Notes under the pieces: generated by a model
What the model was told of the DNA's origin: nothing
The model's database searches: none
Seen by the model: only the letters and a program-made list of their open reading frames with translations
Made by a program: the position numbers and the translations under genes
Source: Vibrio sp. 14G-20
GTDB lineage: Bacteria > Pseudomonadota > Gammaproteobacteria > Enterobacterales > Vibrionaceae
DNA length: 64,000 nt
Reading direction: 5' to 3'
Assembly: GCF_026241515.1 (NCBI RefSeq)
Contig: NZ_JAPHPW010000004.1
Span: forward strand, 1-64,000
In this document: one piece after another, positions 8,683-18,099 of the stretch
How positions within the stretch are numbered: the stretch's first letter is position 1
Layout of the letters: every line of letters starts with the position of its first letter

Positions 8683-9136
8683 TTGATCTACCCGCACCTT
8701 TACGTTTCTTACGTCTTGCTTCTAGCAACTCACCATGACGGCCTATGAAGGCTTCCATCCAAGCTTGCACAGGTAGCGGAATGTCGTATGAAAGGACTTG
8801 GTTGTCACCGTCCATGTATTGCCCTGCAACGGTTTGTGATGCTGTAAGTAACTGAATAACTGGTTTTACACCAGAATCGACATTATCCATCACTAAGAAA
8901 AGCTTAGGTTGCTGAGAGCTTAAGTTGAAACGATAGTCCGTACGCTCGTCTTTGTGTAACTGAAGTAAGCAAACGTCTTGGGCATCACCTTCTGGCGACA
9001 GTTCAAACCCCGTCAATTCCCATTGCGTCGTTACCCAGATACCTGTTTTGATCTCTTTCTCAATTCTTTGGACACCGATTGGCCAAGCTGCTTCTGTTTT
9101 TTCATATTGTTCTTTGAATTCTTTTATCTCAGACAT
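8672..9136 (-). CDS. DUF3305-family protein
   Basis: A 154-residue soluble protein with no signal peptide. It contains the motif IGVQRIEKEIKTGIWVTTQWEL near residue 20 and a basic C-terminal tail (ARRKKRKGAGR). It fits DUF3305, which commonly pairs with DUF3306 next to formate dehydrogenase genes; the role is not established. A -24/-12 promoter lies about 80 bases upstream at 9215-9230 on the same strand, so this pair appears to be a separate sigma-54 unit from the main fdh operon. Confidence 0.75.
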   Translation of the reverse strand: MSEIKEFKEQYEKTEAAWPIGVQRIEKEIKTGIWVTTQWELTGFELSPEGDAQDVCLLQLHKDERTDYRFNLSSQQPKLFLVMDNVDSGVKPVIQLLTASQTVAGQYMDGDNQVLSYDIPLPVQAWMEAFIGRHGELLEARRKKRKGAGRSNGN

Positions 9137-9175
9137 ACTTCACCCAATTGATTTTCTTTGGTCTGAATGCACTTA

Positions 9176-9188
9176 GGACATTTTGTAC
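9176..9188. promoter_or_regulatory. Operator-like site between DUF3305 and fdhD
   Basis: GGACATTTTGTAC, containing the same 10-mer GACATTTTGT as 7945-7959 and 23543-23557. It sits in the leader of the DUF3305 transcript, downstream of its -24/-12 promoter, and about 200 bases upstream of the fdhD promoter. It could serve either or both promoters. Confidence 0.5.
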
Positions 9189-9214
9189 TGTGCGCAATCA
9201 TATACACCCCATAA

Positions 9215-9230
9215 AGCAATAAACACGCCA
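9215..9230 (-). promoter_or_regulatory. Sigma-54 promoter of the DUF3305-DUF3306 unit
   Basis: The minus strand reads TGGCGTGTTTATTGCT, one mismatch from consensus (A to G after TGGC), with intact GG-N10-GC. The predicted start of transcription lies about 65 bases before the DUF3305 ATG. Confidence 0.7.
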
Positions 9231-9390
9231 ATACGGATTAACTACGAGAGCGTATCTATAGCGTTCGTTATCAAGTTGTCACTATAACGTTAGTCGATAC
9301 TGGTTATTTCAGACAACTCCACTCGGTGAACTCTCATATTTTGCGCTATTTTAATCGAATGCTTCATGTTTTCCTGAATACCCGTTATTT

Positions 9391-9406
9391 TGGAATAAGA
9401 TTTGCT
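9391..9406 (+). promoter_or_regulatory. Probable sigma-54 promoter of fdhD
   Basis: TGGAATAAGATTTGCT has the obligatory GG-N10-GC and a perfect TTGCT -12 element but a poor -24 element beyond TGG. It lies 85 bases before the fdhD start and faces away from the DUF3305 promoter. Confidence 0.5.
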
Positions 9407-9490
9407 TTAAGCATGAGTTAAAGAATCGATGAACAAGAACGGCGTTAGACCCTCTTGTTACAACCCTATCTCATTAAGTAGGAAGTGATT

Positions 9491-10330
9491 GTGGTAAAAC
9501 CAAACATAATAAAAACTAGCGAAAACCCACTTCAAACAATCGAAGTTGAAGTGTTTGATGAATATGGTGAGAAGCTAACCAAACAGATCGCTTGTGAACG
9601 CCCTCTTACCGTTATGTTGAACTGGAAAGAGATCGTAACACTGATGACGCTTGGCTCGCGCCCTGAATCTTTAGTCTTGGGTTATTTGAAGAACCAAAGC
9701 TTCCTTTCTGACCCTGAAGCGGTTGAATCTATCATCATCGATTGGGAAACCAGCTCTGCAGCTGTTATCACCAAAGAAGATACTAGCCAACTTGAGCAAG
9801 CGCTTAAGAAGAAGACGGTGACCTCTGGCTGTGGTCAGGGCACCATGTTTGGTAACGTGATGAAGCAGTTGGAAGATTACCAAGTGCCTCAGACCAAAAT
9901 TAAGCAATCTGAAATTTACACGGCTTTAGAAGCACTGACTCATTACAACGACACGTACAAGAAAGCTGGCGCGGTACATGGTTGCGCTGTTTGCAAAGAC
10001 GACAAGGTTCTATCGTTTGTTGAAGATGTTGGCCGTCACAATGCGGTAGATACGTTGGCTGGTGAGATGTGGCTTAACAAAGAAGACGGCACAGACAAGA
10101 TTTTCTACACCACAGGTCGCCTTACCTCGGAAATGGTCATCAAAGTAGCGCAGATGGGTATTCCTGTTCTGCTATCACGCTCTGGCGTAACGCAAATGGG
10201 CTTAGACTTGGCTCAGCAATTTGGTATCACGACCATTGCTCGCGCTAAAGGCCTGCGATTCCAAGTGTTCACTGGCGCAGAGAAGATTGAATTCGATGTT
10301 AAAGGTGATCAGGCTTCGTCTGAAAGCTAG
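9491..10330 (+). CDS. fdhD: FdhD, formate dehydrogenase accessory sulfurtransferase
   Basis: A 279-residue cytoplasmic protein. FdhD takes sulfur from the IscS desulfurase and inserts it into the pyranopterin cofactor of formate dehydrogenases, which is needed for activity. The family segments are present: RPLTVMLN near 38, and the SFVEDVGRHNAVDTLAGE segment near 175. The usual CXXC of E. coli FdhD (Cys121/Cys124) is here CGQG, keeping only the first Cys (Cys114); a separate CAVC lies at 165-168. I take GTG at 9491 as the start because AGGAAG lies five bases before it; a GTG two codons earlier overlaps that site. It is divergent from the fdh genes and has its own -24/-12-like promoter. Confidence 0.93.
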   Translation: MVKPNIIKTSENPLQTIEVEVFDEYGEKLTKQIACERPLTVMLNWKEIVTLMTLGSRPESLVLGYLKNQSFLSDPEAVESIIIDWETSSAAVITKEDTSQLEQALKKKTVTSGCGQGTMFGNVMKQLEDYQVPQTKIKQSEIYTALEALTHYNDTYKKAGAVHGCAVCKDDKVLSFVEDVGRHNAVDTLAGEMWLNKEDGTDKIFYTTGRLTSEMVIKVAQMGIPVLLSRSGVTQMGLDLAQQFGITTIARAKGLRFQVFTGAEKIEFDVKGDQASSES

Positions 10331-10666
10331 ATTCAAAAGCCCTGTTCATGCCTAATTAAAGTTGATTTTAGGCGAACGATATAGCTAAACAACAATGCCG
10401 CTCACAACCTTGATGAGTGGCATTTTTTATTTGTTCAAAGTTTATTTCAAGATATGCCTAGTAAGCTATATAGCTTGGAGGTTTCTATCAACGGTGCCCA
10501 CTGATTTTCGCTTGTAGATAAATAACGGCTCCCTCGACCTTAGTTGTAAACGAATCTTGCTTTAACAACCTGATAGGCTATTAGTTACATATTCATCATT
10601 TTAATGAATCTATTGATTACAAAACAAAGATGAATATTAACGTCACTGGCTTAAAGGGAATTAACC
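10331..10666. other. Intergenic region between fdhD and a chemoreceptor gene
   Basis: Apart from the fdhD terminator at 10394-10430 I recognise nothing here. The stretch just before the chemoreceptor is AT-rich, with AAAGGGAAT as a moderate ribosome-binding site; I see no clear sigma-28 or sigma-54 promoter. Confidence 0.4.
10394..10430 (+). terminator. fdhD terminator
   Basis: Stem AATGCCGCTCA with TGAGTGGCATT (one G-U pair), 9-base loop, followed by six T. Confidence 0.85.
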
Positions 10667-12556
10667 ATGAGTAATCCATCGGAACCTCAGCGTCATTCGC
10701 TGTCTCTTTCAATACGCAGTAAATTCATTCTAATCAACCTCACCCTGTTTGTTTCAGTCTTTATCTATGCCATCTATGAGCAGTTTAGCTTAGACAAGCT
10801 TGAATCCCTGGAACGTGCTGCTACTGAAAATTTGAGGAGCTCTGTTGACCTGCTCACCCTGAGGCGACATGAAAAAGATTTCTTATCTCGCCACGATAAC
10901 AAATACGCAGAACGTTTCGACAAAACCGCCAACACTCTGAATCAACGATTGATGACTTTGAACCAAACTCTAGCTTCACACGAGCTTCATTTGTCTGACC
11001 AAATGACGCGGATTTCGGACACTCTTCATCAATATCAAAAGCAGTTTCATCGAATTGTCGAACAAGTAAATAACATTGAACGTACGACCGCGCCTTTAGG
11101 TTTTGTCGCTGCGTTAGATTCCAAAAGAACCGAATTAAAATCAGCGATCGAATCTGAATCGAGTTTGGCGTTAGAGCTTGCGTTGTTGGAGTTGATTGAA
11201 AAAGACTTCCATTATCTCGCTCATATCAATGACCAAACACATATGGCGTTAGCTGATGCTCTTAAAGAGTTTGAACCCTACTCTCAAACGTCGGTTGCGA
11301 CAGAGCAAGCCTATTCGAACTACAAGGCTGCGGTTGAAACGCTTCTGCTGGCTAACACCAATTTAGGCTTGTCGGCAGAACTAGGCCATAGAGGCGCCTT
11401 ACGTAGCAACGTCCACCAAACAGAACAAGCCATTGAAGAAGTGCAGAATGAGATAAGCCAAGCGATTACAGCGGCAGTTAGAAACACACAAAACATGTTA
11501 CACCTGTTTGGCGCAGCTATCGTTGCTCTGCTTTCTCTGTTATTGGTGTTCATCGGTCGCAACATCCTGGGTCGTATCAAAGCGATAAACGTGATGATGG
11601 AGTCTATTGCAAATGGAGATGGAGACTTAACCGTCAGAATGAACGCTAAAGGTAACGACGAGCTCGCTCAACTTGCCCACTCGTTCGATACCTTCATCGA
11701 TAAACTGCACGGTAACATCAAAGAGCTATCCGGCGTGATGACGGTGCTGACAGACAGTTCATGCAGCTCTGAAGAAGCGGCAGTTAAAAGCATGAGCAAT
11801 GCAGAGAAACAAAAGCAACAATCTGAATCGGTAGCGACGGCAGTTAACGAGTTAGTGATGACGAGTAATGAGGTGACGGCGAACATCGAAAATGCCGCAA
11901 CCACAGCCGAGAAGATCAAAGAAAATGCCCATCAAGCGCTACAAAAAACACAATCAACCAACGACAGTATTAATGTCTTGGTAGAAAACATCGCAGAGTC
12001 GCAGGATCTCATCGTTCAGCTCGAAGAACAGAGCCGTGAAATCAATCAGGTGGTCACGACTATTCAAGGTATTGCTGAGCAAACTAACCTATTGGCACTT
12101 AATGCTGCGATTGAAGCAGCGCGTGCTGGCGATCATGGACGAGGTTTCGCTGTGGTTGCGTCCGAAGTGCGAGAGCTTTCGTTAATGACCAACGACTCAA
12201 CCCATCAAATAGAATCCACGATTCACGGTTTAACCACTGGGATAGACAAGACCGTCGCTAAGATGACAGCGAGCTTAGAACAAACTGAGCTGGTAAAAAG
12301 CCAAACCAAAGACGTAGTGAATGCGATAGAAGGAATACACTTCCAAGTTGGCGAGATGTTCGACTTAAACAGTCAGATCTCAACAGCGTCCGAAGAGCAA
12401 TCAATGGTTTCGGTTGAGATTGACCGAAACATTACGGATATCGCACACCTTGCCAGTGATACTTATACCGTGGTTTCTGGATCAGTGCGTTGCAGTGAAC
12501 AAGTCTCGAGCGTGAGTGTGAAGCTAGAGAAGATTGTCGCGCAGTTTAAGTACTAG
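10667..12556 (+). CDS. Methyl-accepting chemotaxis protein
   Basis: A 629-residue membrane chemoreceptor. The first transmembrane helix is at about 22-40 and the second at about 275-297. The roughly 235-residue periplasmic part is helical and heptad-rich, unlike a Cache fold and closer to long helical-bundle sensors. A HAMP domain (about 298-350) leads into a methyl-accepting coiled coil whose tip, with the [31 protein letters not shown] region, lies near 475-510. No CheR-tethering pentapeptide is seen at the C-terminus (AQFKY). The ligand is unknown. It is monocistronic, ending at a strong bidirectional terminator. Confidence 0.92.
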   Translation: MSNPSEPQRHSLSLSIRSKFILINLTLFVSVFIYAIYEQFSLDKLESLERAATENLRSSVDLLTLRRHEKDFLSRHDNKYAERFDKTANTLNQRLMTLNQTLASHELHLSDQMTRISDTLHQYQKQFHRIVEQVNNIERTTAPLGFVAALDSKRTELKSAIESESSLALELALLELIEKDFHYLAHINDQTHMALADALKEFEPYSQTSVATEQAYSNYKAAVETLLLANTNLGLSAELGHRGALRSNVHQTEQAIEEVQNEISQAITAAVRNTQNMLHLFGAAIVALLSLLLVFIGRNILGRIKAINVMMESIANGDGDLTVRMNAKGNDELAQLAHSFDTFIDKLHGNIKELSGVMTVLTDSSCSSEEAAVKSMSNAEKQKQQSESVATAVNELVMTSNEVTANIENAATTAEKIKENAHQALQKTQSTNDSINVLVENIAESQDLIVQLEEQSREINQVVTTIQGIAEQTNLLALNAAIEAARAGDHGRGFAVVASEVRELSLMTNDSTHQIESTIHGLTTGIDKTVAKMTASLEQTELVKSQTKDVVNAIEGIHFQVGEMFDLNSQISTASEEQSMVSVEIDRNITDIAHLASDTYTVVSGSVRCSEQVSSVSVKLEKIVAQFKY

Positions 12557-12612
12557 CGATTAACGATTAACGATTAACGCAAGCTAGTTGATTTATGTGG
12601 TTTGGAAAAACA

Positions 12613-12648
12613 AAAGGCCTCTATCTTACTAATAAGATAGAGGCCTTT
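12613..12648. terminator. Bidirectional terminator between chemoreceptor and ybiT
   Basis: A perfect 16-bp stem (AAAGGCCTCTATCTTA with its complement), 4-base loop, between two convergent genes. Confidence 0.92.
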
Positions 12649-12683
12649 CTAATTTTAAATACGTACTAACGTGTTATTACGTA

Positions 12684-14273
12684 TTAGCCGCGTGCTTTCA
12701 AGAACTCAGCGTAAGTACCGCGGAAATCGTTGATCTTGCCATCTTTGATTTCAAGGATACGAGTTGCAAGCGAGTCTACGAATACACGGTCGTGAGAAAC
12801 GAAGAACAATGTGCCTTTGTAGTTCTCAAGAGCTAAGTTAAGCGCTTCGATAGATTCCATATCCATGTGGTTTGTTGGCTCATCCATTAGAAGGATGTTT
12901 GGTTTATGCATCATGATCTTACCAAGAAGCATACGACCTTGCTCACCACCAGAGATAACCTTTACAGACTTCTTGATGTCGTCTTGGCCAAACAGCATAC
13001 GACCTAGGAAGCCACGAACAACTTGCTCGTCTTCGCCTTCTTGGCGCCATTGGCTCATCCAATCAAACAGGTTCATGTCTGTTTCGAAATCGTGTGCGTG
13101 ATCTTGAGCGTAGTAACCGATGTTTGAGTTTTCAGACCACTTGTACTCACCAGTGCGAGGCTCTAGAGCGCCAGCTAGTGTGTTAAGTAGTGTTGTTTTA
13201 CCTACACCGTTTTCACCGATGATAGCAACACGCTCACCGACTTCGAAGATACCGTCGAACTTGTTGTATAGGTCTTCTTCAAAACCTTGAGATAGGTTTT
13301 CAACCACAAGTGCGTTACGGAATAGCTCTTTAGACTGTTCGAAACGGATGAATGGGTTTTGACGGCTAGACGCTTTAACTTCGTCTAGTTGGATCTTATC
13401 GATCTGCTTAGCACGAGACGTCGCTTGTTTCGCTTTCGATGCGTTAGCAGAGAAACGAGAAACGAACGTTTGAAGTTCAGCAATTTGTGCTTTCTTCTTA
13501 GCATTGTCAGACAGTAGACGCTCACGAGCTTGAGTCGCAGCCGTCATGTACTCATCGTAGTTACCTGGGAATAGACGAAGTTCGCCGTAATCAAGGTCAG
13601 CCATGTGTGTACAAACAGAGTTTAGGAAGTGACGGTCGTGCGAAATGATGATCATTGTGCAGTTACGTTGGTTTAGCGTATCTTCCAACCACTTGATAGT
13701 GTCCATGTCCAAGTTGTTCGTTGGTTCGTCAAGAAGCATGATATGCGGGTCTGCAAACAATACTTGAGACAATAGAACACGAAGTTTCCAACCCGGTGCT
13801 ACTTCGCTCATTAGACCGAAGTGCATTGATTCTTCAATACCTACCGCAAGAAGAAGCTCACCCGCTTTAGCTTCTGCCATATAGCCGTCCATTTCAGCGA
13901 ACTGAACTTCAAGGTCAGCCACTTTCATGCCGTCTTCTTCGCTCATTTCTGGCAAAGAGTAAATGCGGTCACGCTCTTGTTTAATAGCCCAAAGCTCTTT
14001 GTGACCCATGATAACCGTGTCGATTACCGTGAATTCTTCATAAGCAAATTGGTCTTGGTTTAGCTTAGCAACGCGCTCGTTTGGATCGTAGCTTACGTTA
14101 CCAGCACTTGGCTCAAGTTCACCCGATAGGATCTTCATGAACGTCGATTTACCACAGCCATTCGCGCCGATTAAACCGTAGCGGTTGCCTTCGCCGAACT
14201 TAACTGAAATATTTTCGAAAAGTGGCTTAGCGCCGAATTGTTGGGTGATATTTGCTGTGGAGATCAATGCCAT
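12684..14273 (-). CDS. ybiT: ABC-F family ATPase YbiT
   Basis: A 529-residue cytoplasmic protein with two tandem ATP-binding cassettes and no membrane domain. Walker A motifs are GANGCGKST (near 37) and GENGVGKTT (near 350). Walker B and D-loop segments read [10 protein letters not shown] and [10 protein letters not shown], and the second signature is SGGEQGRML. The linker between cassettes has the YbiT-like segment [15 protein letters not shown]. Length and sequence follow E. coli YbiT (about 530 residues) closely. ABC-F proteins act on the ribosomal E site to help stalled or difficult translation; the specific YbiT task is less defined. Confidence 0.93.
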   Translation of the reverse strand: MALISTANITQQFGAKPLFENISVKFGEGNRYGLIGANGCGKSTFMKILSGELEPSAGNVSYDPNERVAKLNQDQFAYEEFTVIDTVIMGHKELWAIKQERDRIYSLPEMSEEDGMKVADLEVQFAEMDGYMAEAKAGELLLAVGIEESMHFGLMSEVAPGWKLRVLLSQVLFADPHIMLLDEPTNNLDMDTIKWLEDTLNQRNCTMIIISHDRHFLNSVCTHMADLDYGELRLFPGNYDEYMTAATQARERLLSDNAKKKAQIAELQTFVSRFSANASKAKQATSRAKQIDKIQLDEVKASSRQNPFIRFEQSKELFRNALVVENLSQGFEEDLYNKFDGIFEVGERVAIIGENGVGKTTLLNTLAGALEPRTGEYKWSENSNIGYYAQDHAHDFETDMNLFDWMSQWRQEGEDEQVVRGFLGRMLFGQDDIKKSVKVISGGEQGRMLLGKIMMHKPNILLMDEPTNHMDMESIEALNLALENYKGTLFFVSHDRVFVDSLATRILEIKDGKINDFRGTYAEFLKARG

Positions 14274-14728
14274 TACCTTATTAATGTGAAAAACGCCGCA
14301 ACGTTACTTGTTCAGGGCTTTAACTGCAAGTATTGATTGCAATTACTGCCCATTAAGTGAGTGCTAACCTAGCCAAATCATAGTTTGAGCTGACTCACAT
14401 TTTTGATTTTCTATTTATATCCGAAAAGCCGTCGATTTTAAGGAAAAATAAAATATCGAACAGCACCCCATAACGGGTGGTATATAACGTCCCAAATCAT
14501 GCTAACCATTGAATATATCGCATGCTGATTGGTCACAGCAAAAGCAACCCGAACAACGCAACAGTAGACATAGCAGAGATGCTCAAATATTAGCTTAATC
14601 CCTGACAATTTCATGACAAAATCGCTAGAAACAGGAATAAAGTACTCGCCCCCGACACGGGGTTGGATTTCACAAAGTCAGATTATCTAACTATAGTAAT
14701 CCTAACCTCATAATTCTAAGAGACTTTT
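14274..14728. other. Intergenic region between divergent ybiT and the P-loop/MscS pair
   Basis: About 455 bases. It holds two small hairpins, CACCC/GGGTG near 14465-14480 and CCCCG-aca-CGGGG at 14649-14661. The second lies about 70 bases before the plus-strand gene and may be in its leader. I find no coding sequence. Confidence 0.4.
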
Positions 14729-17074
14729 ATGCGTTCACTATTGCGCTTCTTAATCCTCACTTTGGCCATTCTCTCTTGGCCTAGTCATGCCAACTTGGAA
14801 TATGACTTACAATCTCAGCCGCAGGTATCCGATTCTGCTGTTAACCTCGATGATCGAATTGACTCCTTACCCGACCCCCTCTTTATGGAGCCGTCGGATA
14901 GACGCCAAGTCAATATCTTGCTCGCTGAAGTTCTGCGAGTTCAAAAGCAGGAAATCAAAACCTTCGAGCAACAGATAAAAGCCTACAGAGCGAACAACGA
15001 CGCCGAGCAATGGTTTGCCGTTCAAACCAGTTACGTCACTTTGAATAGCTTGAATGTAAGCAAGCAACACCTGTTAGAGCAGACGAACTCCGCTAATAAA
15101 GAGCGTCTAACAGGTTTTGGCCCTTACGGCGTAACTCAATTTAAGCAAGAGTGGGAATTAACCAAGCTCAACATTGAGTATCTTGTTTACTTCCAGATTC
15201 GTAGCTTTAAAGCGCTCGTTAACGACATCTTTATTTCGCCAGTGCCTGTGATTGGTGCATCGTTAAAAGTGTTGTTCATCTATTTTGGTTTAGCGTGGTG
15301 GCTTGCCAACAGCACTCGCTTGATTGAGTTGTTCAGAATTAATTTTCTTGAAGCGAAAACTAACCCTCCTTTCTTAGTGCGTGTGATCTGGTATATCAGC
15401 CGCGCTGATCGTGCGATTGCTTGGTTAATCGCGATTACGCTTTCACTAAGAGTGCTTTCTAGCATCCCTAGCCTGCAACACCTGATTTTCCTTGAGATCT
15501 TCACCTGGTGGATTCTAGGTGGTTCGATTGCCATCAGCTTTATTTTGGAGTTTGCGTATCGTTTGGGTCGTACATCCAATCAAGAAGTGATTGCGCTGCG
15601 CCTATCGACTATTCGCCGTTATGTATGGAGCTTCATTGTTGCGGGTGTAACTTTGCAAATATCGAGCATCACGCTAGGCAAAGGCACTATCTATAGCTGG
15701 ATCTACAGCGCTCTGTTTTTCTGGTTTGTACTGGTTACCATTTCAGTGCTTAGATTATGGCGAGCGAAAGTCTTTGATACGCTGCAACACATCTCTGATC
15801 GTCCGGTATGGGTGAATTGGGCGGTAAACCGTAAGGAAACCTTCCTACTTAATATATTGGCAACGGCAATTGGCATCGTATGGTTGAGCGTGTACAGCTT
15901 CCAGCACCGCATCATGGCCTTGCTGTCTAATTACACGCTGTTTAGCCAAGCCTTAGCCTATCTGTTTAGAATCGAAGTGGCTAAGCAGTCTGACCTTGAT
16001 AAGAACCAACAAAACTTGGTTAGAATCAAAGGCGATCAAACCTATGAATACATCCTACCGGGTAATATCGACAGCACGCTGATTGATTACGCCGGTGATG
16101 AGGTTAAGCAACTGTCTCGCTACCTGATGTCGGACAGCCCTGCTATTTGCATTGTTTCAGGCGAACGTGGTGTGGGCGCAACAACGCTGCTTTATACCCT
16201 GCTGCACAAAGTCTCTAACGCTGAACCTGTTTACGTAAGTTGCCCTTACGCGGGTTACCAAGAGTTGTTAGCGCATCTAGCGGTGAGCATCGGCTTAGAA
16301 GAAAAAGCGACTGAAATTCAGATCTTGGCGCACCTTCGTAAAAGCAAGACAACGTACTTGATTGCGATCGACAATGCACAGCGATTGGTTAAGCCAATGG
16401 TTGGTGGCCTGTCTGATTTGATCCGTTTAACCAACCTACTGCGTCGCTCTAAAAAGAATCACCGTATCGTGATTTCGATTGCTAAATCGAGCTGGCGATT
16501 CGTCGATCGAGCGCGTGGTGAACGTCTGTTGTTTGATTTGGTGTGTTTTCTACCTCGTTGGACAGAGAAACAAGTCGGTGAGCTTCTAAATAGTCGTATC
16601 AATACGAAGCTTGAGAAGCCGTTATCGTTTGATGGTTTAGTGGTGCCTAAACAGTGGGACCAAGATGACATGAGCGAGGAAGACCGCGCACGTCAAGGCT
16701 TCTACCGAATCTTGTGGCATTACTCTGATGGTAACCCTACCGTTGCTCTACGCTTTTTCCGACTCTCTTTGAATCGAAACAAAGATACGGATCAGGCCGT
16801 CGTGAGATTGTTCCACGTACCTGAAGCACAAGAGCTGGAAAACATGCCAAAACCTATGTTGGCTGTGCTTCGCTCTATCGTGCAATTGGAAATCGCTTCT
16901 CCGGAAGTATTGTCTGATTGTACGCAGCTAAGTACGGCTGAGATAACCGGTATTCTGCGTTACTTTGAAAGCCGTGGTTATATTGGCTGGCATGAAGAAA
17001 AGGCTCGAATTTCCGAGCACTGGTTCCGCCACATTACTAACGTTCTCGACCGTCAACATCTACTGGTGAAGTAA
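14729..17074 (+). CDS. Unrecognised exported-N-terminus membrane protein with a P-loop NTPase domain
   Basis: A 781-residue protein I cannot assign to a named family. A signal peptide (about 1-22, ending SHA) precedes an approximately 130-residue helical periplasmic part. Several membrane helices follow between about 165 and 400, spaced like the transmembrane region of large MscS-type channels. The cytoplasmic C-terminal half is an AAA/STAND-like NTPase with a Walker A GERGVGATT near 480, a Walker B-like YLIAIDNA near 545, and a predicted winged-helix-like end. It stops one base before the MscS channel gene, so the two form an operon and may form one mechanosensitive or ATP-gated assembly. 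That joint function is inference. Confidence 0.75.
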   Translation: MRSLLRFLILTLAILSWPSHANLEYDLQSQPQVSDSAVNLDDRIDSLPDPLFMEPSDRRQVNILLAEVLRVQKQEIKTFEQQIKAYRANNDAEQWFAVQTSYVTLNSLNVSKQHLLEQTNSANKERLTGFGPYGVTQFKQEWELTKLNIEYLVYFQIRSFKALVNDIFISPVPVIGASLKVLFIYFGLAWWLANSTRLIELFRINFLEAKTNPPFLVRVIWYISRADRAIAWLIAITLSLRVLSSIPSLQHLIFLEIFTWWILGGSIAISFILEFAYRLGRTSNQEVIALRLSTIRRYVWSFIVAGVTLQISSITLGKGTIYSWIYSALFFWFVLVTISVLRLWRAKVFDTLQHISDRPVWVNWAVNRKETFLLNILATAIGIVWLSVYSFQHRIMALLSNYTLFSQALAYLFRIEVAKQSDLDKNQQNLVRIKGDQTYEYILPGNIDSTLIDYAGDEVKQLSRYLMSDSPAICIVSGERGVGATTLLYTLLHKVSNAEPVYVSCPYAGYQELLAHLAVSIGLEEKATEIQILAHLRKSKTTYLIAIDNAQRLVKPMVGGLSDLIRLTNLLRRSKKNHRIVISIAKSSWRFVDRARGERLLFDLVCFLPRWTEKQVGELLNSRINTKLEKPLSFDGLVVPKQWDQDDMSEEDRARQGFYRILWHYSDGNPTVALRFFRLSLNRNKDTDQAVVRLFHVPEAQELENMPKPMLAVLRSIVQLEIASPEVLSDCTQLSTAEITGILRYFESRGYIGWHEEKARISEHWFRHITNVLDRQHLLVK

Positions 17075-17075
17075 A

Positions 17076-17963
17076 ATGAAGAAGTTATTTATCCTACTAT
17101 TTGTTGGCTTGGCAAGTGCTGTCAGTTTCCCGACCTTTGCGACGGAAGAGTTAGCCAATGTAGAAAACATCTCAAAGATAGCGAGCCTAGTGCGATGGAG
17201 CGGCGTGTTCTTCTCCATGATCGTTATTGCCGCGATGTGGTTGCTGCTTAAGTTTATCAACTCAATGGTGACGAGCTTTGGTAGCCAATTCGTGCAATAT
17301 CGAATGCTGCTACAAAAACTGCAGTCGTTTACTCAATTCTTTATCTATGTGAGCACCGGTCTTATCGTGTTCATGATGAGCTTTAGAATCAACGACCAAA
17401 TACTGGCTTTGATAGGTGGTACCCTCGCCGTGTCGGTCGGCTTTGCGCTTAAAGATTTGGCAGCATCATTCATCGCCGGTATCACGGTGATGATTGATAG
17501 GCCTTTCCAGGTTGGTGACCGCGTCACGTTCGAGGGTAACTACGGTGACATTATCACGATTGGTTTACGTTCTGTACGAATGAGAACCTTGAATGACGAC
17601 ATCATTACTATTCCGAACAACAAGTTCTTAAACGAAGTGACCACCAGTGGTAACTATGGTGCCTTGGATATGCAGGTGGTGATTCCGTTTTATGTCGGAA
17701 TGAATGAAGACATCACCCTAGCCCGTGACTTGATTCAAGAAGCGGCGTCTTCAAGTCGCTACATCCACTTACCAAAGCCCGTGACTGTTCTGGTTAAACA
17801 GACGATCACCGACAACTACCTTGCGATACAGTTGACGTGTAAGGCTTATGTGGTGGATACCGCGTATGAGAAATTGTTTGAAACCGATATTACCCTGCGT
17901 GTGATGAAAGAGTTTAAGAAGCATAACATCAACCCACCGAAGATTTCAGTGGCAGCACATTAG
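17076..17963 (+). CDS. MscS-family mechanosensitive ion channel
   Basis: A 295-residue small-conductance mechanosensitive channel protein. A signal peptide or first helix lies at 1-22. Further helices are at about 40-62 and 85-107, and the pore-lining helix is glycine/alanine-rich (near 110-140, GGTLAVSVGFALKDLAASFIAG). The beta domain follows with the family signature DRPFQVGDRV near 148 and the segment TIPNNKFL near 185. The C-terminal alpha/beta domain ends in NPPKISVAAH. The family releases solutes on osmotic down-shock. Translation is coupled to the P-loop gene one base upstream. Confidence 0.9.
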   Translation: MKKLFILLFVGLASAVSFPTFATEELANVENISKIASLVRWSGVFFSMIVIAAMWLLLKFINSMVTSFGSQFVQYRMLLQKLQSFTQFFIYVSTGLIVFMMSFRINDQILALIGGTLAVSVGFALKDLAASFIAGITVMIDRPFQVGDRVTFEGNYGDIITIGLRSVRMRTLNDDIITIPNNKFLNEVTTSGNYGALDMQVVIPFYVGMNEDITLARDLIQEAASSSRYIHLPKPVTVLVKQTITDNYLAIQLTCKAYVVDTAYEKLFETDITLRVMKEFKKHNINPPKISVAAH

Positions 17964-18020
17964 TCGCAGTTGGTTTAACGCTCGGAGAGTGAATTAATCT
18001 CCTAGTCTGCAACAAACGAA

Positions 18021-18060
18021 AACACCTCCGAACTTATCTCAAGTGCGGAGGTGTTTTTTT
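18021..18060 (+). terminator. Terminator after the MscS gene
   Basis: A 15-bp stem with one mismatch (AACACCTCCG arm, CGGAGGTGTT arm), 5-base loop, then seven T. The opposite strand has a shorter U-run, so it could also serve the convergent chemoreceptor. Confidence 0.9.
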
Positions 18061-18099
18061 ATGAGGTTTTATTTTTGTTAACGCTAAGCAGTTATGGGT

